Shown here: in pieces, positions 1 through 5,875 of the stretch
How positions within the stretch are numbered: position 1 is the stretch's first letter
How the letters are laid out: each line of letters opens with the position of its first letter
Source of the DNA: Cacconaster sp964598495
GTDB lineage: Bacteria > Bacteroidota > Bacteroidia > Bacteroidales > UBA932
Assembly (NCBI GenBank): GCA_964598495.1
Contig: CAZRBY010000035.1
Location: forward strand, 1 to 8,455
Length of the DNA: 8,455 nt
Reading direction: 5' to 3'
Translations under genes and position numbers: made by a program
Notes under the pieces: model-generated
Told to the model about the DNA's origin: nothing
The model's input: the letters and a program-made list of their open reading frames with translations, nothing else
Database searches by the model: none

Positions 1-72
1 GATCCGCCTGGGGTTCGAACCCAGGACCCCATCCTTAAAAGGGATGTGCTCTACCTGCTGAGCTAGCGGATC
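1..72 (-). tRNA. trnK: tRNA-Lys (anticodon TTT)
   Basis: Read on the minus strand, this folds as a full tRNA cloverleaf. The acceptor stem GATCCGC pairs with GCGGATC, the D arm contains AGCTCAGCAGGTAGAGC, and the anticodon loop is CTTTTAA, giving anticodon TTT (Lys). The T arm is CTGGG-TTCGAAC-CCCAG. The discriminator base and 3' end lie beyond the left edge of the window, so only the mature body up to the acceptor stem is visible. It has its own promoter just upstream (81-112). Confidence 0.96.
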
Positions 73-80
73 GGGGAGTG

Positions 81-112
81 CAAAGGTATGGATAAAAGTA
101 ATATTTTGCAAA
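81..112 (-). promoter_or_regulatory. Bacteroidota promoter of tRNA-Lys
   Basis: On the minus strand there is an exact -7 box TACCTTTG (81-88, consensus TAnnTTTG) and an exact -33 box TTTG (109-112), separated by 20 nt. This is the ideal layout for the Bacteroidota primary sigma factor. Transcription would start only a few bases before the tRNA 5' end at 72, so the precursor has a very short leader. Confidence 0.85.
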
Positions 113-173
113 AAAAAGTAGTATTCGCCAAAAAACTCCCTCAAAACGCCATTCCAGGGCATATCGTGGCACC

Positions 174-2216
174 TTACTCCACAACCATCGCAAAACCTCC
201 GCCGGGGGCGAGACGAATGGTGAGGGGAGTACTTTTACGAGCGATATAATCAGCTACATTGAGGGTGTCAATGGTGTAGTCGTGAGCTGAACGATGAGCG
301 TTGGGGCCATCGCGGAAGAGGGTAATGATGCCTTTTCCGGCGCTTTTGCCACTGTCAAGGAGAAAACTCATATCCAGGGTAATCTCCCTTTCCTCCCAAT
401 CGGTTATGCCTCCGATATACCATATTCCTCCCTTTCTGCGGGCTGTAACTATATACTTGCCCAGCTCCCCCTGAAGTATTCTGGTCTCATCCCATACAGT
501 GGGAATGGCAGTAATGAAGTCGGTGGATTCCTGCTCTTTGGTATAGATGGTGGGGTTGTCGCAAAGCATCACCAGAGGAGAATCAAAGATGATATACTCA
601 GCTACCTGGCGGGCACGTGTCCCCTGGCTCACGGGATTGTTGTAGTTGGGGGCATAGTCGCGGCGAATAACATTGCGCATAGCCCCTTGTGTGTAATCTA
701 CCGGACCGGAGAGCATCCTTATGTAGGGGAAGGTAACATCATAAGAGACCATATCCTCTTTGCTCCACTTCATCTGCTCGAGTCCCCAGACTCCTTCGAA
801 GTTGATAACATTTGGCCAGGTACGGTTGAGACCAGCCGGCTTGTACATTCCATGAAAATTGATGAGCATCCGATACTTTGCAGCAACCTCGGCAATGCGA
901 TGGTTTAACTCCACTACATCCTGATCGTCCCTGTCCATAAAGTCCACCTTGAATCCCTTGATACCCATCGCAGAATAGTGTTTACAGGCCTCTTCGAGCT
1001 TTTTGTCGAGAGGGAAGGCGACAGCCCAAAGAATCAGGTCAACCTTGCGTTCCTTGCCATAACGGATAAGTTCTTCGAGGTCAATTTCAGGGATAACCTT
1101 CATTATATCACCCTCTCTCGGAGGCGACCACCCTTCATCCAGTATTACATACTCAATTCCGTTTGCAGATGCGAAGTCTATGAAGTGCTTGTAGGTGGCG
1201 GTATTGATACCCACTTCAAAGTCCACTCCGGTTACTCCCCAGTTGTTCCACCAATCCCAGGCTACCTTGCCGGGCTTGATCCAAGAAATATCCTCAATGA
1301 GGCTCTCGGGTGAGAGAAGCCACACCAGATGATTTTCCGGAAGCTGCGTATCCTTGTCGGAGATGGAAATTACCCTCCAAGGGAAGTATCTGGGGTCCTT
1401 TTTGCTGCTATTACTGCGAATTATAGCCATGTTGTCGCTATAAGCAGTAGGACGCTCCTGACATCTGGTAGGATGTACCTCTATTGCTGAGGGGATAGGG
1501 GCGAAGCGGCCCTTAAGTGAGTACCCTCCGCTTTTTTCAAGGAACATTCCGGGATAACTCTTGAGATCAGATTCGGTTATTACGGCTTTAGAGTCACCAT
1601 CAAGGCATACCAGCAGAGGTGAGAAGGCGATTTTCTCTTTGTTGAAGCCACTTAGGGGCGTTATTTCGTATCTGTTTTCAAATGATGTCTGATAAGGGTT
1701 GGGATTACCGGTGCTGTATGGAATGTATGCGGTACGGTCTTTTCCAAAGTTAAATTCAGCAAGTTCAGCCTTCACCTTGTCACCCTCCTTGAGTTTATTC
1801 CCGTAGAAGCGGTAGGCCACTCCGTCGTCATAAGCCCGAAAGATGATTCCGAAGTCTTGGCGGAAGGTGAGCTCCATCTGGTTGTAGTGCTCCCGTACGC
1901 TCGAGGCCTTATATATCGGCGAGGCGATTGTCCGGTTGGATGTGGTGCGACTCACTTTTACAAGTCTGCTGTCATCGCCCCAGATGACGGTTTTACTGCC
2001 ATCCGCGCTCTCGATTTCCATCGAAATGGATGAGGGTGCTATGACCTCAATGCCATCGTGCAGAACCGACCATGTGATCTGTTTTCCGATGGAAACTGTG
2101 ATTGTGGTGCGGTTGTCCGGAGAGTTGAGTGTCAGCGTTTTCTCTTTTGCCGCTTCCGCGGAAAATGGAATAGATAGGGTCGCGATACAGATCGCAAATG
2201 CAATGAATAGTCTCAT
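174..2216 (-). CDS. Secreted GH97 glycoside hydrolase, retaining type (alpha-galactosidase-like)
   Basis: This 680-aa protein has an N-terminal signal peptide (hydrophobic residues 3-18, likely cut near AEA at 21-23), so it is probably periplasmic. The layout is that of GH97: an N-terminal beta-sandwich (about 25-290), a (beta/alpha)8 barrel (about 300-560) and a C-terminal beta domain (about 575-680). By motif alignment to SusB and the Bacteroides thetaiotaomicron alpha-galactosidase recalled from the literature, Asp425 in KVDF is the expected nucleophile of the retaining branch. Glu474 (FEG) matches a calcium ligand and Glu480 matches the general acid/base. Gly456 (FHGMYKP) sits where SusB-type inverting enzymes carry the catalytic base Glu (HEP). 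The likely activity is release of alpha-linked galactose or a related sugar, but specificity is inferred. A promoter lies just upstream in the 54-bp gap after the DUF486 gene. No SusC/D genes adjoin it, so it is not in a visible polysaccharide utilisation locus. Confidence 0.93.
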   Translation of the reverse strand: MRLFIAFAICIATLSIPFSAEAAKEKTLTLNSPDNRTTITVSIGKQITWSVLHDGIEVIAPSSISMEIESADGSKTVIWGDDSRLVKVSRTTSNRTIASPIYKASSVREHYNQMELTFRQDFGIIFRAYDDGVAYRFYGNKLKEGDKVKAELAEFNFGKDRTAYIPYSTGNPNPYQTSFENRYEITPLSGFNKEKIAFSPLLVCLDGDSKAVITESDLKSYPGMFLEKSGGYSLKGRFAPIPSAIEVHPTRCQERPTAYSDNMAIIRSNSSKKDPRYFPWRVISISDKDTQLPENHLVWLLSPESLIEDISWIKPGKVAWDWWNNWGVTGVDFEVGINTATYKHFIDFASANGIEYVILDEGWSPPREGDIMKVIPEIDLEELIRYGKERKVDLILWAVAFPLDKKLEEACKHYSAMGIKGFKVDFMDRDDQDVVELNHRIAEVAAKYRMLINFHGMYKPAGLNRTWPNVINFEGVWGLEQMKWSKEDMVSYDVTFPYIRMLSGPVDYTQGAMRNVIRRDYAPNYNNPVSQGTRARQVAEYIIFDSPLVMLCDNPTIYTKEQESTDFITAIPTVWDETRILQGELGKYIVTARRKGGIWYIGGITDWEEREITLDMSFLLDSGKSAGKGIITLFRDGPNAHRSAHDYTIDTLNVADYIARKSTPLTIRLAPGGGFAMVVE

Positions 2217-2235
2217 ATTGTTTCTCTTTATAAGA

Positions 2236-2266
2236 CAAAAATAACGAAAATAGTCAAGAGAGACAA
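2236..2266 (-). promoter_or_regulatory. Bacteroidota promoter of the GH97 gene
   Basis: On the minus strand an exact -7 box TATTTTTG (2236-2243) has a TTG -33 core (2264-2266) 20 nt upstream. The start codon at 2216 is about 20 nt downstream, leaving a short leader. The whole promoter fits in the 54-bp gap between the DUF486 stop and this gene, so the glycosidase can be expressed independently. No terminator separates the two, so readthrough remains possible. Confidence 0.75.
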
Positions 2267-2270
2267 TACG

Positions 2271-2645
2271 TCATTTCTTGAAAACGAAATAGACGGCCAG
2301 TATCAGAAAAAGAAATGCAATCAGGTGGTTGGATTTCAGGGTTTCGTTCTTGAAGAAAATAGTGGCGAATATCACGAATACCACAAGGGTTATGACCTCC
2401 TGGATAATCTTGAGCTGCATGAGTGAAAAGGGCCCTCCTGTGCCTTGGAAACCGATTCTGTTGGCAGGTACCTGGGCGCAGTATTCAAAAAATGCTATTG
2501 CCCAGCTCAGAAGTATCACTCCGAAGAGTCCCCAACTTGAAAGCAATTTACTGCCGCTGCCAAATTTGAGGTGACCATACCAGGCCAGAGTCATGAAACT
2601 GTTGGATATTACCAGCAGCAATATCGTAATTAATCCTCTTCCCAT
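2271..2645 (-). CDS. DUF486 / DMT-type small membrane protein
   Basis: This 124-aa protein is almost entirely hydrophobic, with four predicted membrane helices (about 3-23, 36-53, 80-98 and 106-122). The motifs FMTLAWYGHLK (17-27) and FEYCAQVPANRIG (53-65), with QEVITL (82-87), are characteristic of the DUF486 family, which is related to drug/metabolite transporters. Four helices are half the size of a typical DMT permease, so it would be expected to dimerise. Its substrate is unknown. It starts 7 nt after the PnuC-type gene stops, so the two are almost certainly one transcript, which may hint at a shared metabolic context. Confidence 0.9.
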   Translation of the reverse strand: MGRGLITILLLVISNSFMTLAWYGHLKFGSGSKLLSSWGLFGVILLSWAIAFFEYCAQVPANRIGFQGTGGPFSLMQLKIIQEVITLVVFVIFATIFFKNETLKSNHLIAFLFLILAVYFVFKK

Positions 2646-2652
2646 TTCTACG

Positions 2653-3249
2653 TCAGTCTGAAATTATTACTCCTTTCTTTCTCCATAGATAGATGCCTGT
2701 TAGTGACATTATGGTGTAGGCAATATAGAGAATCATTGTCGGCCACATCCCTTGCGAAATATAGAGCCAGATGGAGATGGCATTGCATACGAGCCATACA
2801 TACCATTGCTCGATATACTTTTTGGAGAGCCAGTAGGTGGCGAGCATACTCAGCACGGCGGCGGCAGAATCAACCCATGGACGTGGATTATCAGTCAATC
2901 CGAATATGAATCCGAGCACGATGAAAGCAACCGAGCTGATGCCGATGCTTGTTAAGGCAACGCGTGGTTTGAGTTTGCGTATCTCTATACCGGTTCCGCT
3001 CTGATCTTCCCCAACTCCTGTACGGGAACTTCTACCCCATATGACAAAGGTGCTGATGGCCATATATATGTAGTAAAACTGCAGTGCCATCATGGCATAA
3101 AGTCCCTCGATGAAATAGACTATGCCATAGCATATAGATGTGATGAAAAGCATCACCCACATCGAGCGCTTTTGTAGCACTTCCAGTGTAACATAAGCTA
3201 TGCCCATCGCTGCAGCGAATATTTCAAAATAGAGGTTGAAGTTTTCCAT
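2653..3249 (-). CDS. pnuC: PnuC-family nicotinamide riboside (vitamin) transporter
   Basis: This is a 198-aa inner-membrane protein with about seven membrane segments. The C-terminal half fits the PnuC family: VDSAAAVLSMLATYWLSKK, then the W149-x-x-W152-x-x-x-N156 pattern (QWYVWLVCN) like the substrate-binding motif of PnuC structures, then LYISQG and a final helix ending WRKK. PnuC proteins carry nicotinamide riboside for NAD synthesis by facilitated diffusion driven by intracellular phosphorylation. Relatives in Bacteroidota (PnuT and others) can carry thiamine, and no thiamine or NAD genes or recognisable riboswitch are nearby, so the substrate is not certain. I start at the ATG at 3249. 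A longer frame opens at a TTG at 3273, but that codon lies inside the predicted -7 promoter box and would not be transcribed. It is the first gene of a pair with the DUF486 gene. Confidence 0.88.
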   Translation of the reverse strand: MENFNLYFEIFAAAMGIAYVTLEVLQKRSMWVMLFITSICYGIVYFIEGLYAMMALQFYYIYMAISTFVIWGRSSRTGVGEDQSGTGIEIRKLKPRVALTSIGISSVAFIVLGFIFGLTDNPRPWVDSAAAVLSMLATYWLSKKYIEQWYVWLVCNAISIWLYISQGMWPTMILYIAYTIMSLTGIYLWRKKGVIISD

Positions 3250-3270
3250 ATCCCGCTTTAAATTGTTGGG

Positions 3271-3278
3271 CAAAGATA
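3271..3278 (-). promoter_or_regulatory. -7 box of the pnuC-DUF486 operon
   Basis: The minus-strand sequence TATCTTTG is an exact TAnnTTTG match 22 nt before the ATG at 3249. I see no TTTG at the expected -33 distance, so the promoter may be weak or assisted. The box overlaps the alternative TTG start, which is the reason for preferring the ATG. Confidence 0.6.
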
Positions 3279-3362
3279 TAAAAAGTTGTGATTTTTACTT
3301 CGTTAGGGCGTGAATTAAAGAAATAATGATTATTTTCGTAATTCTTTTAAAATCGCAGTTAA

Positions 3363-3370
3363 TTTATTTG
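3363..3370 (+). promoter_or_regulatory. Possible -7 box of the carboxyltransferase gene
   Basis: TTTATTTG matches TAnnTTTG at all but the second position and lies 31 nt before the ATG at 3402. There is no good -33 TTTG. It is the best candidate in the 152-bp region shared with the divergent pnuC promoter, but the assignment is tentative. Confidence 0.3.
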
Positions 3371-3401
3371 TTACTAAATACCTAAAATCAAAGATTACAA
3401 T

Positions 3402-5186
3402 ATGGCTCGTGAAATCAAATTCTCTCTGTTGTACAGAGATATGTGGCAATCTTCCGGCAAGTATGTTCCCAGGGTTGACCAGTTGAATCAAATCGCTCCC
3501 GTTATTATTGAAATGGGGTGTTTTGACCGTATAGAGACTAATGGCGGTGCTTTTGAGCAGGTAAACCTCCTTTTCGGTGAAAACCCCAACCGCGCCGTAC
3601 GCGAGTGGTCTGCTCCCTTCAACAAAGCGGGGATTCAGACCCATATGCTCGAAAGAGGTCTTAACGCCCTGCGTATGAATCCTGTTCCAAATGATGTACG
3701 TGAGCTTATGTACAAGGTGAAAATTAAACAGGGTACCAACATCGCCCGTTCGTTCTGCGGTTTGAACGATCACCGCAATCTCAAGGGATCAGTCCTGGGT
3801 GCAAAGAAGGCCGGTATGATATCGCAGGTGGCTTTAAGTATTACCTATTCACCTGTTCATACCGTTGAATATTATATGGGTATAGTTGACAAGGTTGTAG
3901 AGTATGGTTGTGACGAGATCTGTCTTAAGGATATGGCAGGTATCGGCCGTCCCGTATTCCTCGGCCGTCTTGTTGCTGAGATCAAGAAAAAATATCCCAA
4001 CATTTTAGTGCAGTATCACGGTCACTCCGGTCCCGGTTTCTCCGTAGCTTCCATGCTTGAAGTAGCACGTGCAGGTGCAGAGTATATCGACGTTGCTATG
4101 GAGCCGCTCTCTTGGGGTAAGATTCATCCTGATGTAATCACCATACAGGCGATGCTAAAAGATGCCGGATTCCTGGTTAAGGATATCAATATGGATGCCT
4201 ATATGGAGGCACGTCATCTAACTCAGACCTTTATTGACGATTTTCTCGGTTATTTCATTGAGCCCACCAACTATCATAGCTCGTCGCTCCTTGTAGGATG
4301 CGGTCTGCCCGGTGGCATGATGGGGTCCATGATGGCTGACCTACAGGGCTTCCTTGGAGCTATAAACATGTCTCTGAAGAACCAGGGCAAGAAAGAGGCC
4401 ACACTTGACGAACTTACAGTGGCTCTCTTCCAAGAGGTTGAGTATGTATGGCCTCGTCTGGGTTATCCTCCATTGGTTACTCCTTTCAGCCAATATGTAA
4501 AGAACACTGCCCTGATGAATCTTATGCATACCCTCAAGGGTGAGCCCAGATGGAAGACAATTGACAAGGATACAATGAATATGATTCTTGGTAAGACCGG
4601 TACACTCCCCGGAGAGCTGGCACCTGAAATTGTTGAAATCGTAAAAGAGAAAGGCCTCGAATTCTATACCGGAAATCCTCAGGATGAGTTTCCCGACGAA
4701 CTGCCCCAGTTTGAGAAGATGATGGAGGAAGAGGGTTGGGATCGCGGTCAGGATGATGAAGAACTCTTCGAGTTTGCAATGCACGAAAGACAGTACCGCG
4801 ACTACAAGAGCGGTATAGCGAAGGAGCGTTTTGAGCGAGACCTTGAGTCTGCAAGAGCTAAAGCTGGTGCTCCTATTATAGTTACCCGTCCGGTTGTTGA
4901 AATGCCGAGATTTGATGTTGAAAAGATTCTCGAGAAATTCCCTACAGCTCAGCCTGTACAATCAACGGTCAATGGACAGCTTATCTGGCAGTATGATGTG
5001 GCTCAAGCCTCTTCCAACCCCAATATAGGCGACAAAGTCGAGGCAGGCAGGCCCGTATGCTTTGTTCAGACCTTCTATGGTCTCGAGGAGATCAAAGCCA
5101 ACTTTGACGGCAAGATCGTGATGGTTTGTGCAAATCACGGCGATAAGGTTGTCAAGGGCGAGATTCTTGCGTTTATAGCAAAATAA
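3402..5186 (+). CDS. Oxaloacetate decarboxylase alpha / pyruvate carboxylase B-type carboxyltransferase with biotin-less C-terminal domain
   Basis: This 594-aa cytoplasmic enzyme has the DRE-TIM barrel carboxyltransferase fold at about 4-290. Visible active-site residues are Asp13 (YRDMWQSS), Lys176 in LKDMAG (the carbamylated metal-site lysine of the family) and the His206-Gly-His208 metal pair. The conserved PLVTPFSQYVKN segment follows at about 357-368. Such enzymes move carboxyl groups between oxaloacetate or pyruvate and carboxybiotin. The acidic linker GQDDEELFEFAMHERQY (449-465) is a feature I associate with Bacteroidota members. The last 75 residues align without gaps to biotinyl domains (GDKVEAG 543-549, then GDKVVKG), but EAMKM is replaced by QTFYG at 556-560, so Tyr559 stands in for the biotinyl lysine. 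The enzyme must therefore use a separate biotin carrier, or the domain has a structural role. No carrier or membrane decarboxylase subunit is adjacent. The gene is monocistronic with a strong terminator; there is no Shine-Dalgarno, as usual for the phylum. Confidence 0.92.
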   Translation: MAREIKFSLLYRDMWQSSGKYVPRVDQLNQIAPVIIEMGCFDRIETNGGAFEQVNLLFGENPNRAVREWSAPFNKAGIQTHMLERGLNALRMNPVPNDVRELMYKVKIKQGTNIARSFCGLNDHRNLKGSVLGAKKAGMISQVALSITYSPVHTVEYYMGIVDKVVEYGCDEICLKDMAGIGRPVFLGRLVAEIKKKYPNILVQYHGHSGPGFSVASMLEVARAGAEYIDVAMEPLSWGKIHPDVITIQAMLKDAGFLVKDINMDAYMEARHLTQTFIDDFLGYFIEPTNYHSSSLLVGCGLPGGMMGSMMADLQGFLGAINMSLKNQGKKEATLDELTVALFQEVEYVWPRLGYPPLVTPFSQYVKNTALMNLMHTLKGEPRWKTIDKDTMNMILGKTGTLPGELAPEIVEIVKEKGLEFYTGNPQDEFPDELPQFEKMMEEEGWDRGQDDEELFEFAMHERQYRDYKSGIAKERFERDLESARAKAGAPIIVTRPVVEMPRFDVEKILEKFPTAQPVQSTVNGQLIWQYDVAQASSNPNIGDKVEAGRPVCFVQTFYGLEEIKANFDGKIVMVCANHGDKVVKGEILAFIAK

Positions 5187-5223
5187 CAGTTTTCTTATTG
5201 CCTGAAACACAATAATATACAAT

Positions 5224-5256
5224 GAAGGCCGGCATCTGCCGGCCTTCTGTTTTTTT
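5224..5256 (+). terminator. Rho-independent terminator of the carboxyltransferase gene
   Basis: A perfect 10-bp GC-rich stem, GAAGGCCGGC (5224-5233) and GCCGGCCTTC (5238-5247), encloses an ATCT loop and is followed by TGTTTTTTT. It begins 37 nt after the stop codon and ends 4 nt before the 3' end of the convergent tRNA-Asn, shielding that tRNA from antisense transcription. Confidence 0.95.
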
Positions 5257-5260
5257 ATTG

Positions 5261-5334
5261 CTCCTCAACTAGGACTTGAACCTAGGACCCCCTGATTAAC
5301 AGTCAGGTGCTCTAACCGACTGAGCTATTGAGGA
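5261..5334 (-). tRNA. trnN: tRNA-Asn (anticodon GTT)
   Basis: On the minus strand the acceptor stem TCCTCAA pairs with TTGAGGA, followed by discriminator G (5261). The anticodon loop CTGTTAA gives anticodon GTT, and the T arm is CTAGG-TTCAAGT-CCTAG. The 3' CCA is not encoded, because GCAA follows. It is transcribed away from tRNA-Leu and toward the carboxyltransferase gene. Confidence 0.96.
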
Positions 5335-5348
5335 AGGTTTTGGGACTG

Positions 5349-5380
5349 CAAATGTAGAACATTTTTCTTTGATCACCAAA
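5349..5380 (-). promoter_or_regulatory. Bacteroidota promoter of tRNA-Asn
   Basis: On the minus strand an exact -7 box TACATTTG (5349-5356) and an exact -33 box TTTG (5377-5380) are separated by 20 nt, the same geometry as the tRNA-Lys promoter in this window. Transcription would begin within about 10 nt of the tRNA 5' end at 5334. Confidence 0.85.
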
Positions 5381-5450
5381 ATAATTACAAACGAAATATT
5401 GTAATAATTGTAAAAAAAGAAAAATTGGTAACGTATTTGGCGGATTTGAT

Positions 5451-5458
5451 TATATTTG
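5451..5458 (+). promoter_or_regulatory. -7 box of tRNA-Leu
   Basis: TATATTTG is an exact TAnnTTTG match 18 nt before the tRNA 5' end. The nearest upstream TTG (5425-5427) is 23 nt away, slightly longer than the preferred 19-21, so the -33 element is less clear than for the two minus-strand tRNAs. The 142-bp region 5335-5476 between the divergent tRNAs is AT-rich and holds only these promoters. Confidence 0.7.
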
Positions 5459-5476
5459 CAGCCTGAAACTAAGAAA

Positions 5477-5560
5477 GCCCGGATGGCGGAATTGGTAGAC
5501 GCGCTAGTTTCAGGGACTAGTGGCCGTAAGGCTGTGCAGGTTCGAGCCCTGTTCCGGGCA
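5477..5560 (+). tRNA. trnL: tRNA-Leu (anticodon CAG)
   Basis: This 84-nt type II tRNA has acceptor stem GCCCGGA pairing with TCCGGGC and discriminator A (5560). The anticodon loop TTCAGGG gives anticodon CAG, read as leucine. The long variable arm GGCC-GTAA-GGCT typical of tRNA-Leu is present, with a T arm CAGG-TTCGAGC-CCTG. The 3' CCA is not encoded. An intrinsic terminator follows at once. Confidence 0.96.
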
Positions 5561-5562
5561 CT

Positions 5563-5592
5563 AAAAAAGGGAGGATTTTGTCCTCCCTTTTT
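5563..5592 (+). terminator. Rho-independent terminator of tRNA-Leu
   Basis: A 7-bp core stem GGGAGGA (5569-5575) and TCCTCCC (5581-5587) with a TTTTG loop is followed by TTTTT. Upstream A residues extend the stem against the T tract, giving an A-rich to T-rich hairpin that could also work in the reverse direction. Confidence 0.88.
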
Positions 5593-5615
5593 AGTGATGC
5601 CAGTTGCTGCACTAA

Positions 5616-5655
5616 ATACTCCATACTCCATACTCCATACTCCATACTCCATACT
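5616..5655. repeat. Heptamer tandem array (CCATACT)5
   Basis: Five perfect head-to-tail copies of CCATACT run from 5621 to 5655, preceded by the partial unit ATACT (5616-5620). On the other strand the unit reads AGTATGG. The array lies 22 nt after the tRNA-Leu terminator in a region with no credible gene. Reading it as protein gives only a repetitive MEYGV-type string, and a 7-bp unit would shift frame with each copy change, so it is better viewed as non-coding repeat DNA. Confidence 0.95.
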
Positions 5656-5745
5656 CAGAACTAAATTATCTACCCCTTCTTTTGATGGCTCCCTTGGGGA
5701 ACCAAAGCATCGCAGAAGCGCTGCATGTCGCTTCGCTCCGAATTT
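5656..5745. other. Spacer with two short inverted repeats between heptamer arrays
   Basis: This 90-bp gene-free stretch separates the two heptamer arrays. It holds two potential hairpins: GGCTCCC-TTG-GGGAACC (one mismatch), and GAAGCG (5715-5720) with CGCTTC (5729-5734) around an 8-nt loop. Neither is followed by a T tract, so they are not intrinsic terminators. With the arrays they may form one repeat element. Confidence 0.45.
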
Positions 5746-5794
5746 CCACACCCCACACCTCGCACCCCGCACCCCGTACCCCGTACCTCGCAAC
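5746..5794. repeat. Degenerate heptamer tandem array (consensus YCRYACC)
   Basis: Seven consecutive 7-bp units are readable: CCACACC, CCACACC, TCGCACC, CCGCACC, CCGTACC, CCGTACC and TCGCAAC. Two decayed units (ACTACAT, ACTACAC) may extend it to 5808. The period is the same as in the upstream CCATACT array and the units share the pattern CCnnACC/T, suggesting a common origin. It sits about 45 bp before the promoter of the first lipoprotein gene. Confidence 0.85.
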
Positions 5795-5840
5795 ACTACA
5801 TACTACACAATCAGAACTCGGAGCTTTTAAAATTTTTCTC

Positions 5841-5848
5841 TATATTTG
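5841..5848 (+). promoter_or_regulatory. -7 box of the lipoprotein gene cluster
   Basis: TATATTTG is an exact TAnnTTTG match 27 nt before the preferred ATG at 5876. No TTTG is found at the -33 distance. It is the only clear promoter for the three downstream lipoprotein genes, which follow with gaps of 23 and 57 nt. Confidence 0.65.
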
Positions 5849-5875
5849 TAATAATTAAGCTATAGCATGCCAATT

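Noticed and set aside
113..173. Terminator for the GH97 gene
   Set aside because: Only a 4-bp GCCA/TGGC stem and scattered T tracts are visible on the minus strand, which is not enough to call an intrinsic terminator.
294..908. Plus-strand open frame of 204 codons inside the GH97 gene
   Set aside because: It is antisense to a conserved catalytic-domain gene and has no recognisable protein features.
3274..3401. Riboswitch upstream of pnuC or the carboxyltransferase
   Set aside because: The divergent intergenic region is short and AT-rich, leaders are only about 20-30 nt, and no conserved aptamer-like structure is visible.
4341..4961. Minus-strand open frame of 206 codons inside the carboxyltransferase gene
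   Set aside because: It is antisense to a clearly conserved enzyme, and its apparent sequence has no family signature.
5616..5794. CRISPR-like array
   Set aside because: The units are 7 bp and head to tail with no unique spacers between them, so this is simple tandem repetition and not CRISPR.
5296..5796. Minus-strand open frame of 166 codons
   Set aside because: It spans tRNA-Leu, tRNA-Asn sequence and both heptamer arrays. Its repetitive MEYGVWS and YGVRGA strings are just translated heptamers.
5456..5830. Plus-strand open frame of 124 codons
   Set aside because: It runs through the tRNA-Leu gene and its terminator and then the repeats, so it is not a real coding region.
5867..5875. Upstream ATG start (MPIM) for the first lipoprotein
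   Set aside because: The paralogue starts at the position equivalent to the ATG at 5876, which gives identical protein lengths and a standard signal peptide.
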